Below, piece after piece: positions 9,257 to 16,853 of a DNA stretch of 64,000 bases. A program made the translations under genes and the position numbers. The stretch spans positions 1 through 64,000 of the forward strand of contig BQJE01000006.1 in the NCBI GenBank assembly GCA_021604545.1, in the 5' to 3' direction. The stretch is from Micavibrio sp. (GTDB lineage Bacteria; Pseudomonadota; Alphaproteobacteria; Micavibrionales; Micavibrionaceae). Position 1 is the stretch's first letter. Each line of letters begins with the position of its first letter. The notes beneath the pieces were generated by a model, which saw nothing but the letters and a program-made list of their open reading frames with translations, was not told the DNA's origin and did no database searches.

Positions 9257-10622
9257 ACCATCAAAAGCTGCCAATCAGGAAAAACCGCCACAAGACAGCA
9301 AACTGGTGGCTCTGACGACGTTGTTACTGCTCGAAGAAAATGCCCGCCATCGCATGAGCAAAGCCGAGCTTGCCTTTATGATGGTCAATGAAACCCACCG
9401 CCTCCTTCCCTATCGGCAATGTGTGTTCTGGCGTGGCGACGAGAAGGTCAAAATTGAATCAGTTTCCGGCCTGTCGACGATTGATAAAGATTCTCCATCC
9501 CTGATCTGGCTGCGGCGCATCATAAAAAAACTCCCACGCTCTGAACATGTTGTACAGGGCATGACATCAAACGATGTCGACAAAGAAGACCACAAAGACT
9601 GGGGCGAATGGGTGTCAGGCCATGTCGCCGTTGTATGGCTTAAAAGCCCTGATGGGCACGCCCTTGGCGGGTTGTGGATGGACCGCGAAACGGCCTTCAC
9701 ACCCGGAGAGCTAAAACTACTCGCACAGCTTGCTGACGCTTACGGCCACGCCTGGGACAGGCTGGAGCGAGAGCATCAGCCGTGGCGAACAAAACTACTT
9801 GCCGCCTTACGCGTAAAAAAATCAAGATGGGTTGTTGCGGCACTTATATGCGCCCTCATGCTTTTCCCGGTACGGTTGTCCGTGACAGCACCGATGGAAG
9901 TTGTAGCGCGTGACCCCTTCGTTGTAAGCGCTCCGCTCGATGGCGCAATCAAAGATGTTTCTGTGCAGCCCAACACACTCGTGAAAAAAGGTGATGTTCT
10001 ATTCACCATGGATGACACAATTTTAAAAAACCAGGTTGAAGTTTCACGCAAGGCCCTAGACATTGCGCTGGCTACCTATTCGAAAGTTTCACGCGAGGCC
10101 TTTAATGATCCACGCAGTAAAACCGATCTGGCCGTTCTTAAGGCTGAGTCAGAGGCCAAAAAAGTTGATTTTGAATATGCGCAGGACTTGCTAAAACGCG
10201 CTACTGTCTTAGCTGACCGTGATGGTGTGGCAGTGTTTACCGATGCAAATTCCCTGCGCGGCATGCCCGTACAAACAGGAACGCGGGTAATGATGATTAC
10301 TGACCCCAAAGATACGGAGCTACTCATCCGCATTCCGGCCAAAGCAATGATTCTGATTGACGATCAAAAACCGGCACGCATTTTTCTTAATGTTTCACCA
10401 CTGAATAGTCTAAAGGCTTCCATACGTACCGTCAGTTACGAAACAACACCAGATCCAGATGGTTTACTGACATACAAAATTCGCGCGAGCCTTGAAGGTG
10501 AATCAGAAGCACCACGCGTTGGCCTAAAGGGAACTGCCCGCGTTTATGGCGGCCGAACTATGTTTGCTTATCAAATGTTGCGCCGGCCTCTAATCGCATT
10601 TCGTGCTATGTTAGGGGTATAA
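9249..10622 (+). CDS. GAF-like/HlyD adaptor fusion protein
   Basis: 457-aa inner-membrane protein. The chosen ATG at 9249 overlaps the end of the preceding gene by 8 bp; upstream in-frame codons would lie deep in that gene. Residues about 15-175 look like a GAF-type cytoplasmic domain (LLLLEENARHRMSKAELAF, GGLWMDRETAF). One transmembrane helix sits around 190-210 (VVAALICALMLFPVRLSV). It is followed by a periplasmic HlyD part with split lipoyl halves (VSAPLDGAIKDVSVQPN; GVAVFTDANSLRGMPVQ) around a short helical hairpin. A cytoplasmic GAF joined to an adaptor suggests export is tied to an internal signal or a partner protein, but no ligand can be read from sequence. Confidence 0.8.
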   Translation: MNKPSKAANQEKPPQDSKLVALTTLLLLEENARHRMSKAELAFMMVNETHRLLPYRQCVFWRGDEKVKIESVSGLSTIDKDSPSLIWLRRIIKKLPRSEHVVQGMTSNDVDKEDHKDWGEWVSGHVAVVWLKSPDGHALGGLWMDRETAFTPGELKLLAQLADAYGHAWDRLEREHQPWRTKLLAALRVKKSRWVVAALICALMLFPVRLSVTAPMEVVARDPFVVSAPLDGAIKDVSVQPNTLVKKGDVLFTMDDTILKNQVEVSRKALDIALATYSKVSREAFNDPRSKTDLAVLKAESEAKKVDFEYAQDLLKRATVLADRDGVAVFTDANSLRGMPVQTGTRVMMITDPKDTELLIRIPAKAMILIDDQKPARIFLNVSPLNSLKASIRTVSYETTPDPDGLLTYKIRASLEGESEAPRVGLKGTARVYGGRTMFAYQMLRRPLIAFRAMLGV

Positions 10623-10624
10623 GA

Positions 10625-12760
10625 ATGTCCGAGGCCGTCGCCGATACGCCACTGCCCAGACTTCGTAACGACATCAACCTTCATCGTGGTCCAAGCGAAA
10701 GTGACGGCTCACCAACATGGACGCTTTATGATCCGCCATCCAACAGGTTTTTTCGCGTTGGATGGCTGGAATTTGAATGCCTGGCCCGCTTTGCTCGATC
10801 ACAGACGGTTAGCGAGGTGGTACGATCCGTCAACACTGAAACACCGCTTCAGGTCTCGGATGAGGACGTGGGGGATCTGGTGCAGTTTCTGATTTCGAAT
10901 GAACTAATCGTCGTCGTCACGTCCCAGGCAACTGAACGCTTTACAAAATTGGAAGGGCTTAGACAAAAAGCGTGGTGGAATAAGTTTCTCCACGGTTACC
11001 TGTTCTTTATTATTCCACTAATACGGCCAGACAGGTTTTTGCAAAGAACCCTCCCCTATATCCGCCCACTCTTAAGCCAAAAGTTTTTTGTCTCCATGTT
11101 GTGTCTTCTTGGCTATGGATTTTATCTAACGCTCAATCGATGGGATGAATTCGCTAATACCTTCATGCATTTTTTTACATGGGAAGGATTAACATTTTAT
11201 ATCATTACGATTTCAGGCGTTAAAATCCTGCATGAAATGGGGCACGCTTTTGTGGCGACCAAAGCCGGTGTGCGTGTGTCCTCCATGGGTGTGGCGTTTA
11301 TCGTTCTCTACCCGGTTTTATTCACCGAAACCACAGGGGCGTGGAAGCTTCCCGATCGCCATAGACGGCTCCTCATAGGCGCTGGCGGGGTGATGGCAGA
11401 GATTTGTGTCGCGGCGATTGCGCTGCTGCTTTGGCATATCTTGCCTGATGGATCGGCGCGCAGTGTTGCCTTTTTTGTTGCCACCGTATCATTGGCTGGC
11501 TCATTCCTGATCAACCTTAATCCGTTTATGCGTTTTGATGGCTATTATCTGCTCTCTGACGGTTTGGGAATGGACAATCTACAAGGGCGCGCTTTTGCCC
11601 TGGCAAAATGGAACATGCGAAGGTTTTTGTTTGGCTGGTCTGATCCCGTACCGGAAGATTTTAAAAAGCCGCTGCGCCGCCTCCTCTATGTATACGCCTA
11701 CGGCACATGGCTATACCGTTTCTTCCTGTTTCTTGGGATCGCTGTTTTGGTTTATACTTTATTCTTTAAACCTCTGGGGCCGTTCTTAATGGCTTTGGAG
11801 CTCGCATGGTTTATCGGACTTCCTATATACAGGGAAGTCATTATTTGGTGGAAGGAGCGCAGAAAAATGACCTGGAACTCTGCAAGCAAGCGTACAGTCG
11901 GGACTCTTGGTTTCCTGCTGGTTCTGGCCTTTATCCCCTGGCATAGCACGGTACGCGTACCCTCTTACGTTCAGGCAAAAGATTACACACGACTACACCC
12001 ACCAGCGCCGGCGCGTATTGCAGAGGCGCTTGTAGAGCAAGGACAAAGAGTTAAATCAGGCGATATTCTTTTAAAACTTGAATCCCCTGTGCTTGACCAT
12101 CGCATTGCACAGGCAAAAAGCTCGCTTGAAACTTTAAAGGCACAAACATTACGTGAAGCGACAGATAGAAAATTGATTCATCGTGGTCAGGTGCGCAATC
12201 AACAAATTTCTGAGGCACAAGCCGCATTTGATGGCCTACAACAGCAAAAAGACAGGCTCATCATGCGCGCACCTTTTGATGGCGTTGTGGCGGAGAAGGC
12301 TTTTGATCTACACAAAGGGCGCTGGGTCGGTGAAAAGCAATCACTGATCCATTTGGTAAAATTTGACCGTGCTGTGCTGCGCGGTTATGTGCGTGAAAAT
12401 GATATTCGCCGTATTGAGAACGGCGCAACAGGGCGGTTTTACCCGGATACCGGCATATCCGGTGCGATGACAGTTCAAGTGAAGGAAATCAGCCGCACCA
12501 ATGCCTCCACGATTGAACGCCCGGATCTGGCTTCCACCTATGGCGGATCGGTGGCGATTGCACAATCCGGTGGTAACAGCAGCGCACTTGTTCCGCACGA
12601 TGCAGTTTATGCTGTTTTGATGGAGCCTGTAAGTCCAGAGACCGCTGTGCCGCCGCATCTTTTATCTGGTGAAGTTAAATTAAAGGGTGAGCGCAAAAGT
12701 TTTGCGGCGCGCGCCTTTACCCGTATAGCAGCACTTGTAGTCCGTGAGTCTGGATTCTAG
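10625..12760 (+). CDS. PqqD-like/M50 site-2 protease/HlyD fusion
   Basis: 711-aa polytopic membrane protein. Residues about 1-95 (with YDPPSNRFFRVGWLEFE and a final QFLISNELIVV) resemble PqqD-type peptide-recognition domains. A multi-span M50 metalloprotease core follows, with zinc motif HEMGH at about 203-207 and the second motif NLNPFMRFDGYYLL with Asp about 305; both sets are intact. After more helices, residues from about 447 form an HlyD adaptor (HPPAPARIAEALVEQGQRV; MRAPFDGVVAEKAFDLHKG). The family is known from peptide and bacteriocin modification/export loci. Here the neighbours are LEPR-XLL proteins, so it may read and cleave their N-terminal motif in the membrane (inference). The start is 2 bp after the previous stop. 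Confidence 0.85.
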   Translation: MSEAVADTPLPRLRNDINLHRGPSESDGSPTWTLYDPPSNRFFRVGWLEFECLARFARSQTVSEVVRSVNTETPLQVSDEDVGDLVQFLISNELIVVVTSQATERFTKLEGLRQKAWWNKFLHGYLFFIIPLIRPDRFLQRTLPYIRPLLSQKFFVSMLCLLGYGFYLTLNRWDEFANTFMHFFTWEGLTFYIITISGVKILHEMGHAFVATKAGVRVSSMGVAFIVLYPVLFTETTGAWKLPDRHRRLLIGAGGVMAEICVAAIALLLWHILPDGSARSVAFFVATVSLAGSFLINLNPFMRFDGYYLLSDGLGMDNLQGRAFALAKWNMRRFLFGWSDPVPEDFKKPLRRLLYVYAYGTWLYRFFLFLGIAVLVYTLFFKPLGPFLMALELAWFIGLPIYREVIIWWKERRKMTWNSASKRTVGTLGFLLVLAFIPWHSTVRVPSYVQAKDYTRLHPPAPARIAEALVEQGQRVKSGDILLKLESPVLDHRIAQAKSSLETLKAQTLREATDRKLIHRGQVRNQQISEAQAAFDGLQQQKDRLIMRAPFDGVVAEKAFDLHKGRWVGEKQSLIHLVKFDRAVLRGYVRENDIRRIENGATGRFYPDTGISGAMTVQVKEISRTNASTIERPDLASTYGGSVAIAQSGGNSSALVPHDAVYAVLMEPVSPETAVPPHLLSGEVKLKGERKSFAARAFTRIAALVVRESGF

Positions 12761-12771
12761 ACAGAAGAAAG

Positions 12772-12880
12772 TTTAGTTGCGGAAGTAGTAGCCAAACAAA
12801 GCCCCTACTATATTGTTTTTATTAAACCTTCTGGCTCAAGACACCCGTTTGCCCTTGTCCTGTACCCTAAAAACTTATTC
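12772..12880. repeat. Left copy of about 110-bp direct repeat (att-like scar)
   Basis: This stretch matches 23152-23260 in the same orientation. It begins with a degenerate copy of the tRNA-fMet 3' end (TTAGTTGCGGAAGTAG), continues with TTGTTTTTATT about 40 bp later, and has an identical 20-bp block CCTGTACCCTAAAAACTTAT at 12859-12878. The spacing between the three blocks is the same to 1 bp in both copies. It fills the gap between the M50-HlyD gene and the subtilase gene. I see no gene here. Confidence 0.6.
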
Positions 12881-12924
12881 TACTGAAAATGAGTGGCCTA
12901 CGTGAATACAGCCTTCAGCATTTA

Positions 12925-14475
12925 TTATCTTTCGCAATCACTCTGCGCGCTTACCAGGCCCCAGCCATAGGTTTTATCATGACCAGGAGCACCGAGATCT
13001 TTAGTATTCTGCTTCATCGATTCCACAATAAGGTCGTGAGAAATTGAACCGTTGCGCAAAAGGTTTTGCGCCGCCACCGCCACGGCATGCGGCACAGCAT
13101 AGGACGTGCCTGATTTATAGGCACCGCCACCACCATCTTGTGCAGACCATATATCAACTCCGGGTGCTGCGAAATCGACATAGGCCCCACGATTGGCTTG
13201 CTTATAAACGTGCGAAGCCGCATCGATGGCGGTCACGGCAATGACGCCTTTTAATGATGCCGGATAGACCGGTGGTGCCTGCGGCCCGTTATTACCTACT
13301 GCTGCAAAAACCAGCCCCCCCTTTGATGATGTTTTTTCAAAGACGCGGCCCAAAACACGGTTCGGTTTATCACCAGCCAGTGAAATATTAATCAGCCGCA
13401 CTTTGTTTTTCAGCATCCAGTCCAGCGCCTGCGCCACTGCTTCGGCTGTAGCGATATCGTCACCTTTTGGTGCTTTCCTTAGAACCGTTGCAGCATAAAG
13501 TTTGCTGCCCGGAAGCATACCGAAATAGCCACTTTCCGGTGAATTTCCAATCAGAATAGAGGCAATCGCGGTGCCATGGGCACGATCAGGCTGGCCCTTA
13601 TTCTCGAGAAAGTTTTTAGTGGCAATGTTCTGCCCTTTAAAAGCTGAATGGCTCTGGTCGATATCACCATCAATCAAACCAATGGAAATCTGCTTGATAT
13701 TTTTGAGACAGCCCGGTGCTGCGGGCCACTTAACCTTGGCTGGCGCATAAAGGCGTGGCGCGCTGGAGGAATGGTAATGATGGTTGCGGTCAATCTCTGC
13801 GTTTGGAAACGCCTCACGCATTTCGTCTATGATATCGACAATATTGCCATCAACAACGTCAAGAACCAACAGCACATCACCGAAGGCCGCAAGGTTGTGG
13901 CGGCGTAAAATAGGGTATCCCCTTTCCTTCGCATAGGATTCAATTTGGTTTGCAACATCACGCAAGGCCAAAATCAAAATTTCACCGGGCTCGGCATCAG
14001 CGGACGACATAACTGGCTGCGGTCTTTCTTCTTCATAAGGGCAAAGACGAACCTTAATATCCGTGCGCTCGACAACTTTATCGGTTCTGTGCGCATCAAC
14101 CAGAACGATATGGTAATGTTCGCTATCGTATATAGCTTTCTCGGTAGGGATCTGAACCATCAAGCGGTTTTCGCTTTTGTTGAGAACGCGCAGCGGCAAA
14201 ACATTGCTGTTATCTGCCAAGGCCGGCACAACACCATCCAGCGCCGAAAGAGAGCGGCCATTGATCGCCATCATATCGCCGGGACGGGCGCAGGCACTGG
14301 CAATGCCGGTAATTTCAGGCTTTGCTTCCGGTGGCTGGCGGCGTTCAGGTTCGCGCCCTTCACGATCCGGCACATCATCAGCCGCACCTGGTAGCGGCGC
14401 ATTCGGATCCACTTGTGCCAAAGACGGCGCGGCAATCGCAAAAATTAAAACAGTGAAAAGAATGAGCGTGCGCAT
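12925..14475 (-). CDS. Secreted S8 (subtilisin-like) serine protease
   Basis: 516 aa. The start at 14475 gives a clean signal peptide (MRTLILFTVLIFAIAAPSLA) and comes right after the anti-sigma stop. Residues about 40-130 resemble an Ig/IPT-like domain (ITGIASACARPGDMMAING); about 170-235 look like an I9-type propeptide. The catalytic domain follows with Asp about 269 (IGLIDGDID), His about 300 (AHGTAIASIL), the oxyanion Asn (AVGNNGP) and Ser about 458 (GTSYAVPHA), all intact. It is the last gene of a five-gene minus-strand operon with an ECF sigma and anti-sigma factor. A role in processing surface proteins or in signal transduction through the anti-sigma factor is inferred, not shown. Confidence 0.88.
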   Translation of the reverse strand: MRTLILFTVLIFAIAAPSLAQVDPNAPLPGAADDVPDREGREPERRQPPEAKPEITGIASACARPGDMMAINGRSLSALDGVVPALADNSNVLPLRVLNKSENRLMVQIPTEKAIYDSEHYHIVLVDAHRTDKVVERTDIKVRLCPYEEERPQPVMSSADAEPGEILILALRDVANQIESYAKERGYPILRRHNLAAFGDVLLVLDVVDGNIVDIIDEMREAFPNAEIDRNHHYHSSSAPRLYAPAKVKWPAAPGCLKNIKQISIGLIDGDIDQSHSAFKGQNIATKNFLENKGQPDRAHGTAIASILIGNSPESGYFGMLPGSKLYAATVLRKAPKGDDIATAEAVAQALDWMLKNKVRLINISLAGDKPNRVLGRVFEKTSSKGGLVFAAVGNNGPQAPPVYPASLKGVIAVTAIDAASHVYKQANRGAYVDFAAPGVDIWSAQDGGGGAYKSGTSYAVPHAVAVAAQNLLRNGSISHDLIVESMKQNTKDLGAPGHDKTYGWGLVSAQSDCER

Positions 14476-14476
14476 A

Positions 14477-15070
14477 TTACTTCTCCACCTGCGCGCTCTC
14501 AACAAGATCGTCGCGACTCTTGAGGGCCTGCACCGCTTGCTGAATATCATCATCTGTTGAAAGGTGGTAAACACCAAGCGCTGACGGCCCTTCCACAATG
14601 TTCAAATTAAGACCGAGCAACAAACCGCGAATATCGGATTCTGTCGCATCGGGCGCAAACGTCACGCTGATCTCTGCTTCGGACTGCCCACCGGCTGCTA
14701 CCAATGTGCCGCCCTGCATCCAGTGCGGCGCGACAATAATCGTCTGGATCATCAGCAATACACAAGCCGCGACAGCAATCATGCGCCATGTACGGTTTTG
14801 CTCTGATGTAATCCTTGAGCGCGCCCGCGCAATCGGATCGCTTTTCAGCTTTTCTTCCTCAAGAGATTTTTGTAAACGCTTAAGGCCCAGCTCACCGGGT
14901 GAGTTTTCAATCTCATAGGCCTTCACCTCGCGGCGCAAACCTTCAAGATAACGCAGATCATCTTTCAAAGACGGATCGTCAATGATCGCCTGTTCGACTT
15001 TGTCTTTTTCTTTGCCTCCCAATGTTCCGTTCACATAGAAGGGCAAAAGTTCCATGATGTCCTTACTCAT
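14477..15070 (-). CDS. Membrane anti-sigma factor with propeptide-like periplasmic domain
   Basis: 197 aa. The ATG at 15070 overlaps the sigma-factor stop (ATGA) and has a strong GGAGG site. The cytoplasmic N-terminus (ELLPFYVNGTLGGKEKDKVE) is the usual compact anti-sigma helix bundle without the HxxxCxxC zinc motif. One transmembrane helix follows at about 98-120 (MIAVAACVLLMIQTIIV). The periplasmic tail (SVTFAPDATESDIRGLL ... VEGPSALGVYHL ... AVQALKSRDDLVESAQ) resembles subtilase propeptide/I9-like folds. It probably holds the co-encoded ECF sigma factor at the membrane. The propeptide resemblance is by eye and suggests direct contact with the S8 protease next to it. Confidence 0.75.
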   Translation of the reverse strand: MSKDIMELLPFYVNGTLGGKEKDKVEQAIIDDPSLKDDLRYLEGLRREVKAYEIENSPGELGLKRLQKSLEEEKLKSDPIARARSRITSEQNRTWRMIAVAACVLLMIQTIIVAPHWMQGGTLVAAGGQSEAEISVTFAPDATESDIRGLLLGLNLNIVEGPSALGVYHLSTDDDIQQAVQALKSRDDLVESAQVEK

Positions 15071-15621
15071 GATCTTTCCTCCATACGGCCCTGAAGACAA
15101 TGCTTCATCGCCTGTTTGGCATGGAACATGCGCGTTTTTACAGTGTTCTCAGGACAGTCCACGATTTTGGCAATCTCGCCGTAAGCCATGTCTTCGAAAA
15201 AAGCGAGCTGCATCACAGAGCGGTGCGCCTCTTTCAATGTCTCCAGACAATGACGGACATGGCCCGCATCATCTTCGCTAATCAAACACGAAACAGCGTC
15301 CGGCGTTTCATCAACAATTTCCGGGAAATTGTCCTCATCGATTAACATTGGCTTTTTCTTTCGCATTCTATCCATCGTCTTGTAATAAGCTATTCCAAAT
15401 AACCAGGTTGATACTTTAGACCTTCCTTCAAATGTTCCGGCCTTTCGCCAGACTTCAAGAAACGTCTCATTAAGTATGTCGGAGGCTTCGAAGGAATCGT
15501 TCAATTTTGACAAAATAAATCTGTAGAGGCGGTTCTCGTATAGACGAAAGAACTCCGCAAAGGCTTTCTCATCGCCCTTTGCGACCTGTTTTAACAGTTC
15601 TACGGATTCTTTCTCGCTCAT
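15067..15621 (-). CDS. ECF RNA polymerase sigma factor
   Basis: 184-aa sigma-70 family ECF factor. Region 2 is clear (FEASDILNETFLEVWRKAG, STWLFGIAYYKTMDRMRKK) and region 4 has its helix-turn-helix (YGEIAKIVDCPENTVKTRMFHAKQ). No extra C-terminal domain. The start at 15621 follows an AAGG site and lies 26 bp after the preceding gene, so it is co-transcribed with that gene. It overlaps its anti-sigma gene. Four genes 3-7 kb away share an ECF-type promoter (TGAACY, 16 bp, CGWCW), and this factor is the obvious candidate to read them (inference). No copy of that promoter was seen directly before its own operon. Confidence 0.92.
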   Translation of the reverse strand: MSEKESVELLKQVAKGDEKAFAEFFRLYENRLYRFILSKLNDSFEASDILNETFLEVWRKAGTFEGRSKVSTWLFGIAYYKTMDRMRKKKPMLIDEDNFPEIVDETPDAVSCLISEDDAGHVRHCLETLKEAHRSVMQLAFFEDMAYGEIAKIVDCPENTVKTRMFHAKQAMKHCLQGRMEERS

Positions 15622-15647
15622 CTTATGGGCCTTTATTTATATCCCAA

Positions 15648-16853
15648 TTAGGGCCTATGTATCGTGCGAGGAACCGAGGCCCCAAGCACCTTGCCGCTTT
15701 TACTAAAAGCGCGTACATGCCACTGATACATCCCGCCGGGCTGTAAATGCGCCAGCGACAATGCCTGCAATGACAATGTTAAATCCTTGCCTGTGACCAG
15801 CTTACCGGTCAGCGGCACATTCGGATTGTCTTTAAAAATTTCCACCTGATAGGCATGCGCGCCTTCAATGGCCTGCCAGGAAAAGACAGTACCTTTTCCA
15901 AGCCTTGCCCCATCGGCTGGGCCAATGACATTCATATTGGCGGCGACCAGATCGGATTTGTCCTTATTATCCTGCAGTACAAAATAACGCAGGATCGGAA
16001 TTTCAAAGCCGGTGGTCGTGTCCTGCACCGAAAACGATACCAAATGCAAGCCGCTCAGCTTTGTTGGCAAAGGTGGACTGACAATGCGCGTGCGGCCTTC
16101 ACCGGAGCTTACCAGTTGTTGGCGTACGACCTGAAGCACGCGGCGTCCGCCGCCGCCCAGACTGGCCGAAGCATCAACCACGCGCCATTCGCCACGCAGA
16201 AGACCGTTATTGTTAAACGATACATCAGCCACAGCATGAAGCTGGTCGCCCTGACGTACAACATCGGTGCGCGATGCGTTCTCAAAAGAAAGCTCAATCC
16301 GGCGCACAGCCAGATCGCCAGTGCCACCCAATGTGGCGAACAGGCTAATCGTACCCGGCACTGTCGTTTGCGTATCGGTAAACAGCCTGCGGATCGTGAC
16401 CGTTCCGGGCACCGCTCTTGAAATTGTTTGGGCCTGCGCCGGTGTCAGGTTAAAGGTTTCAGTAAAGACCAATATTTCCGACTCACCAACCATGCGGAAA
16501 ATCCCTGTCTGCATAATCGCGCCGCCCAGCGTGGCAACCGTTACACCGCTAATGCGCAGCTCGGCCAGCGCCGAAGACGTGACGCGTTGCGCCGTGGCTA
16601 CTGTCTCTGTCCTGTTCACCCGCCATGTGACATTGATCGCTGCCGGGTTTTTGATTGAGACATTAACCATCGCCGGTGTCGGCGTCACTGTATTCACATC
16701 GGCGCGCGCCGCACCAGCCATGCCCACTATGGACACCCCAATCACAGCCAGCACCAGAGCCAGCCTAGCGGCTAAGCGAAAACGGCGCCCTGACCCGAAA
16801 AACGGTAAAGACCTGGTAATTTGTTTCATCCTGTATTGCATTTGCGTTTCCAT
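15648..16853 (-). CDS. Secreted protein with Fn3-like C-terminus, unknown function
   Basis: 401 aa, no family recognised. The ATG at 16853 has a GGAGG site 6 nt upstream and lies 89 bp inside the end of the preceding gene. The N-terminus is basic, then a hydrophobic stretch (ALVLAVIGVSIVGMAGAARA) that looks like a late signal peptide. The rest is beta-rich: an N-terminal domain repeating Thr/Val strands, a middle part, and an Fn3-like end (YQVEIF ... MYQWHVRAFSKSGKVLG). It sits between a beta-barrel-like protein and the ECF sigma factor. A surface or periplasmic partner of the barrel protein is the simplest guess. Confidence 0.7.
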   Translation of the reverse strand: METQMQYRMKQITRSLPFFGSGRRFRLAARLALVLAVIGVSIVGMAGAARADVNTVTPTPAMVNVSIKNPAAINVTWRVNRTETVATAQRVTSSALAELRISGVTVATLGGAIMQTGIFRMVGESEILVFTETFNLTPAQAQTISRAVPGTVTIRRLFTDTQTTVPGTISLFATLGGTGDLAVRRIELSFENASRTDVVRQGDQLHAVADVSFNNNGLLRGEWRVVDASASLGGGGRRVLQVVRQQLVSSGEGRTRIVSPPLPTKLSGLHLVSFSVQDTTTGFEIPILRYFVLQDNKDKSDLVAANMNVIGPADGARLGKGTVFSWQAIEGAHAYQVEIFKDNPNVPLTGKLVTGKDLTLSLQALSLAHLQPGGMYQWHVRAFSKSGKVLGASVPRTIHRP

